From assembly GCF_014650775.1 (NCBI RefSeq), contig NZ_BMVP01000022.1, positions 1 through 64,000 of the forward strand: DNA of 64,000 bases, in the 5' to 3' direction. The DNA comes from Streptomyces cirratus (GTDB lineage: Bacteria > Actinomycetota > Actinomycetes > Streptomycetales > Streptomycetaceae). The notes below the pieces were generated by a model. The model had not been told where the DNA came from. It was given only the letters and a program-made list of their open reading frames with translations, and ran no database searches. Shown one piece after another: positions 43,993-53,427 of the stretch (positions are counted from its first letter, which is position 1; the number at the start of each line of letters is the position of its first letter). The translations under genes were made by a program, and so were the position numbers.

Positions 43993-46398
43993 CTAGAGGG
44001 TCCCGGTGAGGGCCTCCGGACGGATCGGCGTCTTGTTGAGCTCCAGGCCCGTCGCCTGCCGGATCGCGGCGAGGACGGCGGGAGTGGAAGACAGGGTGGG
44101 GGCCTCGCCCATACCGCGAAGGCCGTACGGCGCGTTCGGGTCGGCGAGCTCCAGGACGTCGACCGGGATGGTCGGCGTGTCGAGGATCGTCGGGATCAGG
44201 TAGTCCGTGAAGGAGGGGTTGCGCACCTTCGCGGTCTTCGGGTCGACGATGATCTCCTCCATGATCGCGACGCCCAGGCCCTGGATGGTGCCACCCTGGA
44301 TCTGGCCGACCACGGAGAGCATGTTCAGCGCCTTGCCGACGTCCTGGGCGGTGGCGAGCTCGACGACCTTGACGAGGCCGAGTTCGGTGTCCACCTCGAC
44401 GACCGCGCGGTGCGCGGCGAAGCTGTACTGGACGTGGCCGTTGCCCTGACCGGTCTTGAGGTCGAAGGGCACGGTCGGCCGGTGCCGGAACTCCAGCTCC
44501 AGGTCGATGGCGTCCTCGCCCTCCAGGACCTCGGCGATGTCCGCGAGGACCTCGCCGCCGTCGGTGACGACCTTGCCGCCCTCCAGGAGCAGTGCGGCGG
44601 TCGCCCACGCCGGGTGGTAGGACCCGTTCTTGCGGCGGCCGATCTCCAGGACGGCCTCGCGCACGGCCTCGCAGGTGTTCTTCACCGCGCCGCCGGTCAT
44701 GTACGTCTGCCGTGAGGCGGACGTCGAACCGGCGGAGCCGACCCGTGTGTCGGCCGGGTGGATGGTGACCTGCGTGACGCCCAGCTCGGTGCGGGCGATC
44801 TGCGCGTGGACGGTGACACCGCCCTGGCCGACCTCCGCCATGGCCGTGTGGACCATCGCGACGGGCTCGCCGTTGATGACCTCCAGCCGCACGCGGGCGG
44901 TGGAGTAGTCGTCGAAGCCCTCGGAGAAGCCGACGTTCTTGATCCCGACGGCGTAGCCGACGCCGCGTACGACGCCCTCGCCGTGGGTGGTGTTCGACAG
45001 GCCGCCGGGCAGCGCGCGGACGTCGGCGCCCTCGCCGGCGGTCTCCCACTGCCGCTCGGGCGGCAGCGGGCGGGCCTTGACCCGGCGCAGCAGCTCGGCG
45101 ACGGGCGCCGGGGAGTCCACGACCTGGCCCGTGGGCATGATCGTGCCCATCTCCATGGCGTTGAGCCGGCGGAACTCGACCGGATCCATGCCCAGCTTCG
45201 CGGCGAGCTTGTCCATCTGGGCCTCGTACGCGAAGCAGGCCTGGACGGCGCCGAAGCCGCGCATCGCGCCGCAGGGCGGGTTGTTCGTGTAGAGGGCGAT
45301 CGCCTCGATGTCCACGTCGTCCAGGACGTACGGTCCGACCGACAGTGAGGAGGCGTTGCCCACGACCGCCGGGGAAGCGGACGCGTAGGCGCCGCCGTCC
45401 AGGACGATCCTGCACTTCATGTGCGTGAGCTTGCCGTCCTTGGTGGCGCCGTGCTCGTAGTGCAGCTTCGCGGGGTGGCGGTGCACGTGGCCGAAGAAGG
45501 ACTCGAAGCGGTTGTAGACGATCTTGACCGGCTTGTTCGTGGCGAGGGCCAGCAGGCATGCGTGGATCTGCATCGAGATGTCCTCGCGGCCGCCGAAGGC
45601 TCCGCCGACGCCGGAGAGCGTCATGCGGACCTTCTCCTCGGGCAGACCGAGGACGGGGGCGATCTGCCTGAGGTCCGAGTGCAGCCACTGGGTGGCGACG
45701 TAGAGGTCGACGCCGCCGTCCTCGGCGGGAACGGCGAGGCCGGACTCGGGGCCGAGGAATGCCTGGTCCTGCATGCCGAAGGTGTACTCGCCCTCGACGA
45801 TGACGTCGGCGCGCGTGCGGGCCTCTTCCACGTTGCCGCGGACGATCGGCTGGCGGTGCACGATGTTCGGGTGCGGGACGTGACCGGCGTGGTGGTCGTC
45901 GCGGCCCTCGTGGATCAGGGGCGCGCCCTCGGCGAGGGCCGAGGCCTCGTCCGTGACGACCGGCAGCTCCCGGTAGTCGATCCTGATCTTGGCGGCCGCG
46001 CGGCGGGCGGTCTCCGGGTGGTCGGCCGCGACGAGGGCGACCGGCTCGCCGTGGTGGCGCACCCGGCCGTTGGCGAGGACCGGGGTGTCCCGGATCTCCA
46101 GGCCGTAGTTCTTCATCTCGGCCGGCAGGTCGTCGTAGGTCAGCACCGAGTAGACGCCGGGCATCGCGAGCGCCTCGGAGATGTCGATCGAGGCGATCTC
46201 GGCGTGGGCGACGGTGCTGCGCAGGGTCTGGCCCCACAGCATGTCCTCGTGCCACATGTCCGAGGAGTACGCGAACTCGCCGGTGACTTTGAGGATGCCG
46301 TCCGGCCGCAGCGTCGACTCGCCGATGCCGCCCCGGTTGTGCTTCTGGGTGACGTTGGTCGGCGTGCCCGCCGGGACCGTACGCGTGTGCTGCGCCAT
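43993..46398 (-). CDS. Xanthine dehydrogenase molybdopterin-binding subunit
   Basis: An 801-aa catalytic subunit holding the molybdopterin cofactor; it oxidises hypoxanthine/xanthine. Motifs are GGAFGGREDISMQIH near residue 267, the RGFGAVQ segment near 380, TSASRQTYMTGG near 565 and the catalytic Glu in GLRGMGEAPT near 760. It ends ...RPEALTGTL. It follows the 2Fe-2S subunit by 2 nt. Aldehyde or CO dehydrogenases share the fold, but the permease, XdhC and PucR neighbours favour purine oxidation. Subunit letters differ between organisms, so no symbol is given. Confidence 0.93.
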   Translation of the reverse strand: MAQHTRTVPAGTPTNVTQKHNRGGIGESTLRPDGILKVTGEFAYSSDMWHEDMLWGQTLRSTVAHAEIASIDISEALAMPGVYSVLTYDDLPAEMKNYGLEIRDTPVLANGRVRHHGEPVALVAADHPETARRAAAKIRIDYRELPVVTDEASALAEGAPLIHEGRDDHHAGHVPHPNIVHRQPIVRGNVEEARTRADVIVEGEYTFGMQDQAFLGPESGLAVPAEDGGVDLYVATQWLHSDLRQIAPVLGLPEEKVRMTLSGVGGAFGGREDISMQIHACLLALATNKPVKIVYNRFESFFGHVHRHPAKLHYEHGATKDGKLTHMKCRIVLDGGAYASASPAVVGNASSLSVGPYVLDDVDIEAIALYTNNPPCGAMRGFGAVQACFAYEAQMDKLAAKLGMDPVEFRRLNAMEMGTIMPTGQVVDSPAPVAELLRRVKARPLPPERQWETAGEGADVRALPGGLSNTTHGEGVVRGVGYAVGIKNVGFSEGFDDYSTARVRLEVINGEPVAMVHTAMAEVGQGGVTVHAQIARTELGVTQVTIHPADTRVGSAGSTSASRQTYMTGGAVKNTCEAVREAVLEIGRRKNGSYHPAWATAALLLEGGKVVTDGGEVLADIAEVLEGEDAIDLELEFRHRPTVPFDLKTGQGNGHVQYSFAAHRAVVEVDTELGLVKVVELATAQDVGKALNMLSVVGQIQGGTIQGLGVAIMEEIIVDPKTAKVRNPSFTDYLIPTILDTPTIPVDVLELADPNAPYGLRGMGEAPTLSSTPAVLAAIRQATGLELNKTPIRPEALTGTL

Positions 46399-46400
46399 GG

Positions 46401-47015
46401 TCAGACCGCCTCTCCCTGACGGGCGGCCGCCAGGCGGACCGCGTCGAGGATCTTCTCGTAGCCCGTACAGCGGCAGAGGTTGCCGGACAGGGCCTCACGG
46501 ATGTCCTCGTCGGAGGGGGAGGCGTTCGCCTCCAGCAGCGCATCGGCCTGTACCAGCAGGCCCGGGGTGCAGAAACCGCACTGCACGGCGCCCGCGTCGA
46601 TGAACGCCTGCTGGATGGCGGAAAGCTCCACGCCCTCGCCGGTGCGGGAGTCGGCGCCCTTGGCGGACCACTGCCTGGCCTCGTCCAGGGTGACGCCGCC
46701 CTTGCCCCCGCAGGCACCGCCGGTGCCGCAGGCACCACCGTGGCCGTGCTGCTCGCGCTGCTTGGCGAACTCCGCCAGGCCCTCGACGGTCACGACGTCG
46801 CGGCCCTCGACCTGGCCGGCGGCCACCAGACAGGAACAGACCGGCACGCCGTCGAGACGGACGGTGCAGGAACCGCATTCGCCCTGCTCACAGGCGTTCT
46901 TCGAACCCGGCAGGCCCAGGCGCTCGCGCAGGACGTACAGGAGGGACTCGCCCTCCCAGACGTCGTCCGCTTCCTGCTGCCGGCCGTTGACGGTGAAATT
47001 GACGCGCATGGTCAC
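46401..47015 (-). CDS. Xanthine dehydrogenase 2Fe-2S subunit with a Gly/Cys/His-rich insertion
   Basis: A 204-aa electron-transfer subunit with two 2Fe-2S clusters: plant-type CEQGECGSC near residue 42 with a downstream Cys, and the helical CGFC near 147 with CRC near 181. Between the domains is an unusual insertion of about 45 residues containing HGHGGACGTGGACGGKGG. The GTG start 47015 overlaps the FAD-subunit stop (GTGA). The standard family length is about 160, so the insertion accounts for the extra size. Confidence 0.93.
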   Translation of the reverse strand: MTMRVNFTVNGRQQEADDVWEGESLLYVLRERLGLPGSKNACEQGECGSCTVRLDGVPVCSCLVAAGQVEGRDVVTVEGLAEFAKQREQHGHGGACGTGGACGGKGGVTLDEARQWSAKGADSRTGEGVELSAIQQAFIDAGAVQCGFCTPGLLVQADALLEANASPSDEDIREALSGNLCRCTGYEKILDAVRLAAARQGEAV

Positions 47016-47908
47016 GCAGCCCCTTCAAGCGAGCGGCCGTTGCCGGATCCGCGGTACTGCTCCCAGGTCCAGACGAGCTGGCGGCGAGCCATGATGCCGA
47101 CCGCGTGACGGCGGTACTTCGCCGTGCCGCGGACGTCGTCGATCGGGTTGGCCGCGCCGGAGGCGAGGTCGCCGAACTGCTTGGCGATCGACGGGGTGAT
47201 GACCTTGCCCGACTCCCAGAAGCCGCCCTCGTCGAGCGCGGCGTTCAGGAATTCCTCGGCGGTCTTCGCCCGGATGGGGGTCGGCGCGGCCGATCCGATG
47301 CCGGTACGGACGCTGCGGGTCTCGGGGTGCAGGGCCAGGCCGAAGGCGCAGACGGCGATGACCATCGCGTTGCGGGAGCCGACCTTGGAGTACTGCTGGG
47401 GGCCGTCCGCCTTCTTGATGCGAACGGTCTTGATGAGCTCGTCGGCGGCCAGCGCGTTGCGCTTGACGCCCGTGTAGAACTCGTCGATCGGGATCAGCCG
47501 GGAGCCGCGTACGGATTCCACCTCGACCTCCGCCCCGGCCGCCAGCAGCGCGGGGTGGGAGTCACCGGCGGGCGAGGCGCAGCCCAGGTTGCCGCCGACA
47601 CCGCCGCGGTTGCGGATCTGCGGGGACGCGACCGTGTGCGAGGCGAGCGCGAGGCCGGGCAGCTCCGTACGGAGGTTCTCCATGATCTGCGTGTACGTGA
47701 CCGATGCGCCCAGGCGTACGACGTCCTCGGCGACCTCCCACTCACGCAGCAGGGCGATGCGGTTCAGGTCGAGGAGGTACTCCGGCCGGCGGTGGTCGAA
47801 GTTGATCTCGACCATCACGTCGGTGCCACCGGCGATCGGCACGGCCGTGGGGAACTCGGCCTTGGCGGCGAGCGCCTCCTCCCAGCTTGCGGGGCGAAGG
47901 AAGTCCAT
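47012..47908 (-). CDS. Xanthine dehydrogenase FAD-binding subunit
   Basis: A 298-aa FAD domain of the molybdenum-hydroxylase family that passes electrons from the iron-sulfur clusters to NAD+. The FAD loops are IAGGTDVMVEI near residue 25 and the second flavin loop RNRGGVGGNLGCASPAGDSHPAL near 100. It is the first gene of the structural set FAD - 2Fe-2S - Mo subunit. Start ATG 47908 is 253 bp from the divergent PucR gene. Confidence 0.94.
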   Translation of the reverse strand: MDFLRPASWEEALAAKAEFPTAVPIAGGTDVMVEINFDHRRPEYLLDLNRIALLREWEVAEDVVRLGASVTYTQIMENLRTELPGLALASHTVASPQIRNRGGVGGNLGCASPAGDSHPALLAAGAEVEVESVRGSRLIPIDEFYTGVKRNALAADELIKTVRIKKADGPQQYSKVGSRNAMVIAVCAFGLALHPETRSVRTGIGSAAPTPIRAKTAEEFLNAALDEGGFWESGKVITPSIAKQFGDLASGAANPIDDVRGTAKYRRHAVGIMARRQLVWTWEQYRGSGNGRSLEGAA

Positions 47909-48161
47909 GAGCGGCTCTCTTCCTCTTCATCGTGACGTTCACTTCAAGCCAGGCGGCCCGGAGCCCCTCGACCGGTCGTTCATGTGCTGTTAACGCGGTG
48001 TGGAGTCAGTACACAAGCCGCGCGTCCTCCGGGTGCAGTCACCGAAACCATGAAGGAGTTGGCTGACGGCCTCCCTCGTCTTGTAGATTCGTATGAAAGG
48101 CAGGATGCGACGACCTGCCCGTTTTCCAACGGCAACATCGAGACAGATCGGCGGCGACATC

Positions 48162-49847
48162 ATGCGGCTGCGCGCACTGCTGGAAACCGAGGCGCTGGGG
48201 CTGCGGCTGCTGGGCGGCGAGGAAGAACTCGACCGGACGGTCCGCGGGGTCATGACGACCGACCTGAGGGATCCCAGCCGATACCTCTCCGGAGGCGAAC
48301 TTGTCCTGACCGGCCTGGCATGGCGAAAGAATTCAGCCGACTCCGAGCCATTCGTACGAATCCTCGCGAGCGCGGGTGTCGCCGGCCTCGCGGCGGGCGA
48401 GGCGGAGCTGGGGGACATCCCCGACGACCTGGTCTCGGCCTGTCTGCGCAACCGGCTGCCGCTGTTCGCCGTGAACGAAGACGTGGCGTTCGCCACCATC
48501 ACCGAATACGTGGTGCGGCAGGTCTCCGGGGAGCGCGCGGGGGACCTGGCGGCCGTCGTCGACCGGCACCGCCGCCTGATGACATCGGGTCCGGCCGGTG
48601 GCGGCCCCGACGTGGTGCTGGATCTGCTCACCACGGACCTCGATCTCCGGGCCTGGGTGCTCTCGCCGACCGGCCGGCAGATCGCCGGGGCGGGCGAGCC
48701 GCTGGCACCGGGCGTCTGCGCGGCACTGGCGAGCGAGCACCTCGCGGCGGTCCGGACGGGCCGCAGGGGGCCCCACCGGATCTCGCTCCAGGGTATTACC
48801 TACTCCCTGTTCCCGATCAGGGGACACGGGCGCGGCCCCGGCGCCGTCAGCCGTGACGTGCGCGAGAGCGTGCTCTCCGACTGGCTGCTCGCCGTCGAGG
48901 CCGACGCGGGCGACTGGCCCGCCGAGCGGCTCGACCTGCTCCAGGGCGTCACCCAGCTGATCGCCGTCGAGCGGGACCGGCGGGACGCGGCCCGCACGGT
49001 GCGCCGGCGACTGGCGCAGGAGGTGCTGGAGCTGGTCCAGACGGGTGCCCCGCCGGCGGAAATCGCGGCCCGCCTGCGGGTGGCCGCGCCGGTGCTGCTG
49101 CCCGGGCTGGCGGCGGCCCCGCACTGGCAGGTGGTCGTGGCCCGGGTGGACTGGGACAACGGGGACATCCCCGGCGGCCCGGTGGCCCAGTCGCTGCTGG
49201 AGGAGATCCTGGTCGACCCGTCGCTGTCGGGGCCGGAGCCGTCCGACCGGATCGCGGTGGCCCATGCGGGTGACGAGGCGATCGCGCTCGTACCGCTGCC
49301 CGCGCTTCCGGGGGAGCCCGGGGAGTCCGGCGAGGACAAGGGCCCCGCCCGGGCGCTGCACGCCGACGAGCTGCTGGCCTCCGTACGGGAGCCCCTCGCC
49401 GCCGGCCTGGCCGACGACGGGAGGCTCACGCTGGGCGTCAGCGCGGCCGTGCACTCCGCCGAGGGGCTGCGCGGGGCGCTGGAGGAGGCCCGGCACGCCC
49501 GCCGGGTCGCCGCCGCCCGCCCCGGACGGGTGTGCGCCGCCGGCCACCACGAGCTCGCCTCGCACGTCCTGCTGCTGCCGTTCGTCCCGGACGACGTCCG
49601 GCGCGCCTTCACGGCGCGGCTGCTGGACCCGCTGCGGGACTACGACCGGCGCCACCGGGCCGAGCTGATCCCGACCCTGGAGGCGTTCTTGGACTGCGAC
49701 GGCTCCTGGACCAGGTGCGCGACCCGGCTGCACCTGCACGTCAACACCCTGCGCTACCGGGTCGGGCGAATCGAGCAGTTGACGTCGCGTGACCTCTCCC
49801 GGCTGGAGGACAAGCTCGACTTCTTCCTGGCACTGCGCATGAGCTGA
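48162..49847 (+). CDS. pucR: PucR-family transcriptional regulator of purine catabolism
   Basis: A 561-aa regulator. Residues about 1-125 are the purine-sensing PucR domain (RALLETEALGLRLLGGEEEL; GVMTTDLRDPSRYLSGGELVLTG), the middle is a GGDEF-like region, and the C-terminus is the PucR/CdaR helix-turn-helix (RLHLHVNTLRYRVGRIEQL). ATG 48162 is chosen over one at 48093 because the domain begins there. Divergent placement from the xanthine dehydrogenase operon suggests it controls it in response to purines or urate. Confidence 0.92.
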   Translation: MRLRALLETEALGLRLLGGEEELDRTVRGVMTTDLRDPSRYLSGGELVLTGLAWRKNSADSEPFVRILASAGVAGLAAGEAELGDIPDDLVSACLRNRLPLFAVNEDVAFATITEYVVRQVSGERAGDLAAVVDRHRRLMTSGPAGGGPDVVLDLLTTDLDLRAWVLSPTGRQIAGAGEPLAPGVCAALASEHLAAVRTGRRGPHRISLQGITYSLFPIRGHGRGPGAVSRDVRESVLSDWLLAVEADAGDWPAERLDLLQGVTQLIAVERDRRDAARTVRRRLAQEVLELVQTGAPPAEIAARLRVAAPVLLPGLAAAPHWQVVVARVDWDNGDIPGGPVAQSLLEEILVDPSLSGPEPSDRIAVAHAGDEAIALVPLPALPGEPGESGEDKGPARALHADELLASVREPLAAGLADDGRLTLGVSAAVHSAEGLRGALEEARHARRVAAARPGRVCAAGHHELASHVLLLPFVPDDVRRAFTARLLDPLRDYDRRHRAELIPTLEAFLDCDGSWTRCATRLHLHVNTLRYRVGRIEQLTSRDLSRLEDKLDFFLALRMS

Positions 49848-50034
49848 GCCGTGGCCGCCGAACCGCCGGGCGGCCGCCGAACGAAACGCGCCAGGGGGCC
49901 GGGGCGACGGCTGACGAGCCGTCCGGACTTTGTGAAAGAGTTCACCCGACCCCTTGGCCGGAGCCGCCGATCCGTGCTCTCATTTCGCCCCAGGGCTCAA
50001 CGACGTGCTGCTCGATTGCTTCGGGGAGGGCAAT

Positions 50035-50808
50035 GTGGCGGATACCGCCATGTCCGGTGCGGGATCGACGGGGGGCGACGACCCCCTCCAGCGGGCGATA
50101 TGGCGGCTGCGTTCGCGCGGCTGTTGGACCGACGCGGCGGCCCTGCTGACGCCGCACGCGGGCAGTGCGCGGGCCGCCGTGCAGCGGACCGCGCTGCTGG
50201 TCGAGCGCTGCCTGTTCACGGGCCAGGGCTGGGCGGAGGCGGAGGACGCCCTGCGGATCGCGGAGGCGGTGGCCCAGGAGGACGACGAGCGGGGCGCGGC
50301 GGCGTGCGAGCGGGGCCAATTGGCGTACGCGGCCACGGTTCTCGGGGTCCGGGACCGCTCGGACGAGGCGCGGTCGGCGCTGGGGCGGGCGGCGGCGCTG
50401 CTGCCCCTCGGGTCCCGGACGCGGCCGCTGCTGGACTTCAGGCGTGGCCTGGTCGCCGAACACCTGGCGGACGCCCCGGAGGCGGCCCGGCCGGCCTACC
50501 ACCGGGCGCATGCCGGGGCGTTGACCCAGGGGGACACCCTGCTCCTGTCGTTCACGTGGCGGCACCTGGCAGCGCTCTCCCTGCGGGACGGGGAGGTGGC
50601 GGAGGCCAGGGACGGCTTCGCGGAGTCCCTGCGCATCCGTGAGGAACTCGGCTTCCTGATCGGCACGGCCCCGGCGCTGGCAGCGCTGGCCGAAGCCGAA
50701 CCGGAACCGGAAGCCGCCCGCCTGCGCGCGGAAGCCCGCCGCCTGTTCCACCTCCTGGGCGGCATCCCGACCTGGCTGGCGGACCAACTCCACCCCACCC
50801 CGGCCTGA
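50035..50808 (+). CDS. Small TPR-like alpha-helical protein
   Basis: A 257-aa protein with a strong ribosome-binding site (GGGGAGGG at 50022-50029) and GTG 50035. It is almost wholly alpha-helical and Ala/Glu/Arg-rich, with repeated about 35-residue helical pairs (AWAEAEDALRIAEAVAQ, DEARSALGRAAALL, AEARDGFAESLRIREELG), which fits tetratricopeptide repeats. Such stretches occur at the C-terminus of LuxR-type regulators, but there is no HTH, so it may be a derived fragment of one. Function unknown. Confidence 0.75.
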   Translation: MADTAMSGAGSTGGDDPLQRAIWRLRSRGCWTDAAALLTPHAGSARAAVQRTALLVERCLFTGQGWAEAEDALRIAEAVAQEDDERGAAACERGQLAYAATVLGVRDRSDEARSALGRAAALLPLGSRTRPLLDFRRGLVAEHLADAPEAARPAYHRAHAGALTQGDTLLLSFTWRHLAALSLRDGEVAEARDGFAESLRIREELGFLIGTAPALAALAEAEPEPEAARLRAEARRLFHLLGGIPTWLADQLHPTPA

Positions 50809-50941
50809 CCCTGGCCCCGCTTTCCCGCGCCCCCGGGGGGGCTCCGCCACCGCCGGGGCGCTCGCGCAGCGCCGCCGCACACCGACGGGCCCGCGAGGGC
50901 CCCAGCCCGGCGCGGGTGTTGCGGGACTGGGTTCCGGGGAA

Positions 50942-51457
50942 CCCGGCGCAGCCGGCAGGCTTCCCGCGCGGCGCCGCACACGGACAGGTCCGCGGGGGCG
51001 TTGGGCGTCGGCTCCGGACACTGGGCGAATCCACCGAAGCCCGACACAGCGGGGGACGCTCCGCGCAGCAGTGCGGCGCGGGGTGCGGGTGGGGGCGGAC
51101 GGCACGCCTAGCACAGCGGTGCCGCACACCGACGGGTCCGCCGGAGCCCGGGAACCCGGACGGGGCCCGCCGGGGCGTCAGGCCTCAGCCCCGGACACTG
51201 GGCGGAGCCCCGGGTGGGGAGCCCGACACAGCGGGGGACGCTCCGCGCAGCAGTGCGGCGCGGGGTGCGGGTGCGGGGCGGACGGCACGCCTAGCACAGC
51301 GGTGCCGCACACCGACGGGTCCGCCGGTGCCCGGGAACCCGGACGGGGCCCGCCGGGGCGTCAGGCCTCAGCCCCGGACACTGGGCGGAGCCCCGGGTGG
51401 GGAGCCCGGCGCAGCCGGCAGGCTTCGCGCGCGGCGCCGCACACGGACAGGTCCGCG
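50942..51457. repeat. Nested direct-repeat tract before the GntR gene
   Basis: A 182-bp unit is present twice in tandem (51040-51221 and 51222-51404), nearly identical. An outer 53-bp pair (50942-50994 and 51405-51457, beginning CCCGGCGCAGCCGGCAGGC) flanks them. The rest of the 684-bp gap 50809-51492 is similarly biased and holds no credible gene. Confidence 0.88.
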
Positions 51458-51492
51458 AGCCGGCCCGGAACCCGGGCGGGTCCGCGGGGGCG

Positions 51493-52206
51493 TTAGGCGT
51501 CGGCGCCCGTGAAGTGGTCCCGGACCAGGGCTTCGACCACGCCGACCTCGCCGGCGATCAACGCTTCCAGCAACGCCCCGTGCTCCGCCGCATCCGCCAC
51601 CAGCTGCGCCCGCCGAACCCGCGGAGCGCCCGGCAGTGGCAGCATCGCCCGGCGGTGCAGTTCCTCCGCCAGCCGCACCAGCTGGTCGTTCCCCGCCAGC
51701 GAAAGCACCGCCCGGTGGAACGCCCGGTCCGCCTCCCCGTACGCCGCGAGGTCACCGGCCCGCGCCGCCTCCCCCGTCGCCGCGGCCACCGGCCGCAGCT
51801 CCGCCCATGCCGACGCCGGAACGTCCCGCGCCAGCCGCAGCATCACCGGAACCTCCAGCAGCGCCCGTACCTCCGCCAGTTCCGCCAGCCCCTGCGGGCT
51901 GCGGCTCAGCACCCGGAACCCCCGGTTCGGGAGGCACTCCACCGCCCCTTCCAGCGCCAGCTGCTGCATCGCCTCGCGCACGGGGGTCGCGGAGACCCCG
52001 AACCGCTCCCCCAGCGCCGGTCCCGAGTAGATCTCCCCGGGCACCAGCTCGCCGTCGACCAGCGCGGCGCGCAGCGCGTCCAGCACCTGCCCGCGCACCG
52101 AATGCCGCCGCACCTGCCGCGCCTGCCGCGCGCTCGGCGCCTTCTGCGCGGGAACCACCTGGATCGTCTCCTCGGCCGGCACCCGGTCGTGGGCCGTTCC
52201 GTGCAT
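51493..52206 (-). CDS. GntR/FadR-family transcriptional regulator
   Basis: A 237-aa regulator. The N-terminal winged helix (about residues 35-95: RGQVLDALRAALVDGELVPG, LGERFGVSATPVREAMQQLALEG) is typical GntR, and the C-terminal all-helical FCD-type domain is the FadR class. The start ATG 52206 has GGAGGAGG upstream. Its effector is unknown. It is divergent from the FhuF-like gene, so it might also be under the iron box. Its 3' end lies within a sequence repeated at 50989-51011. Confidence 0.92.
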   Translation of the reverse strand: MHGTAHDRVPAEETIQVVPAQKAPSARQARQVRRHSVRGQVLDALRAALVDGELVPGEIYSGPALGERFGVSATPVREAMQQLALEGAVECLPNRGFRVLSRSPQGLAELAEVRALLEVPVMLRLARDVPASAWAELRPVAAATGEAARAGDLAAYGEADRAFHRAVLSLAGNDQLVRLAEELHRRAMLPLPGAPRVRRAQLVADAAEHGALLEALIAGEVGVVEALVRDHFTGADA

Positions 52207-52291
52207 GCGGTCCTCCTCCGGGTCTCGACCTGCTCCGAGAATAGGTGACACGCCCGGCGCAGCCCCCGACGCGCCACCCGCACCGATCCAG

Positions 52292-52310
52292 TAAGGTAAG
52301 GCTTACCTTG
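52292..52310. promoter_or_regulatory. Iron box (DmdR/IdeR operator)
   Basis: TAAGGTAAGGCTTACCTTG matches the IdeR/DmdR1 consensus palindrome, with near-perfect AAGGTAAG/CTTACCTT arms, 27 bp before the FhuF-like start at 52337. It predicts repression by iron-loaded DmdR. Confidence 0.9.
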
Positions 52311-52336
52311 TAACGATCAGCGATCGGTGTGCCGCC

Positions 52337-53176
52337 ATGCCCCTCCAGACCCCGGCCGTCACAGCCGCCTACCGACGCCTGGCCGAGGTCTACCCCGCGC
52401 TCGAAATCACCGCGCTCGACACCCACGAGCCGCTCCCCCGCGGGCCGGGGTGGACCGGCTCCGACGAGCTCGCCACCGGCGGTCCGGGCCTCGACGCCCA
52501 CCTCGCCTGGGACACCGCCCAGGTGCTGCGCGACTACGGACGCCCCGGCCGGCCCGACGTCGTCGCCGGCTTCGGCTTCCACCGCTACGCCTGGCCCGCC
52601 TGCCTCCTGGTCACCGTCCCGTGGTTCACGCACCGCCGCGTCCCGCGCCTGGCCGCGGTGGCGTTCCACCGCACCACGGGCCGCCTCGCCGTCCGGCTCG
52701 ACGGTTTCGCCTGCCTCCCCGACGACCCGGCGGCCGGTTCCCCCGGAGCCCGGGTCGTCCCGGACGAAGACGCCCTGCGCCGGGAAGTGCGGGACGCGGT
52801 GGCCGAGCACCTCGGGCCCGTGCTGGAAGGTTTCGGCCCCCGCATGCGGCGCGGCCGCCGCGCCCTGTGGGGGATGGTGACCGACGAGGTCGTCGAGGGC
52901 CTCTGGTACGTCGGCCAGTTGCTCGGCGAGGAGGAGCGGGCCAGGGCCGAGCTGGAGGCGCTGCTGCCCGGCTCGACCGCGCCCTACCCGGCGGGCGCGG
53001 GTTTCCGTACGCTCACGCGCCCCGACGGCTCCCCGCTGCCCACCCGCGACCGGGCCGGCTGCTGCCTCTTCTACACGATCCGCCCCGAAGACACCTGCCT
53101 GACCTGCCCCCGCACCTGCGACGCGGACCGCATCACTCGCCTCGCGGCGACGGCCGACGGCGTCCTCGCCTCGTAA
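52337..53176 (+). CDS. FhuF-like ferric-siderophore reductase (2Fe-2S)
   Basis: A 279-aa cytosolic protein with the FhuF C-terminal iron-sulfur signature: CC (Cys242-243), then CLTC (Cys254, Cys257), plus an extra Cys261, i.e. CC-x10-C-x2-C. FhuF-type proteins reduce ferric iron from siderophores inside the cell. ATG 52337 lies 27 bp after an iron box, so it should be iron-repressed. No siderophore biosynthesis or transport genes are next to it. Confidence 0.9.
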   Translation: MPLQTPAVTAAYRRLAEVYPALEITALDTHEPLPRGPGWTGSDELATGGPGLDAHLAWDTAQVLRDYGRPGRPDVVAGFGFHRYAWPACLLVTVPWFTHRRVPRLAAVAFHRTTGRLAVRLDGFACLPDDPAAGSPGARVVPDEDALRREVRDAVAEHLGPVLEGFGPRMRRGRRALWGMVTDEVVEGLWYVGQLLGEEERARAELEALLPGSTAPYPAGAGFRTLTRPDGSPLPTRDRAGCCLFYTIRPEDTCLTCPRTCDADRITRLAATADGVLAS

Positions 53177-53427
53177 CCGCGTCACCCCGTAACCCTCGCA
53201 GCACCGAGCACCCCGCACGTGTGCCCCCGTCCCATCAACCCACCCTTGCGGGTGATGTCGATTCGAACGAAACTCCTCATCTATGCGCGTCAGTTCGAAC
53301 CACAACACCCTATCCGGCGCGCGCCACCCCCCGAAGGCGTCCTCTTGCCCGGAAACCCGCATGCACGGCCGGCCGGCTGCGCCACTATGGCGCCGGAACG
53401 CCGCATTCGCGAGGCAAGGACATCCGC

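Noticed and set aside
51071..51496. Open frame through the repeat tract
   Set aside because: It exists only because of repeated GC-rich units with a length that keeps the frame; no start signal or motifs.
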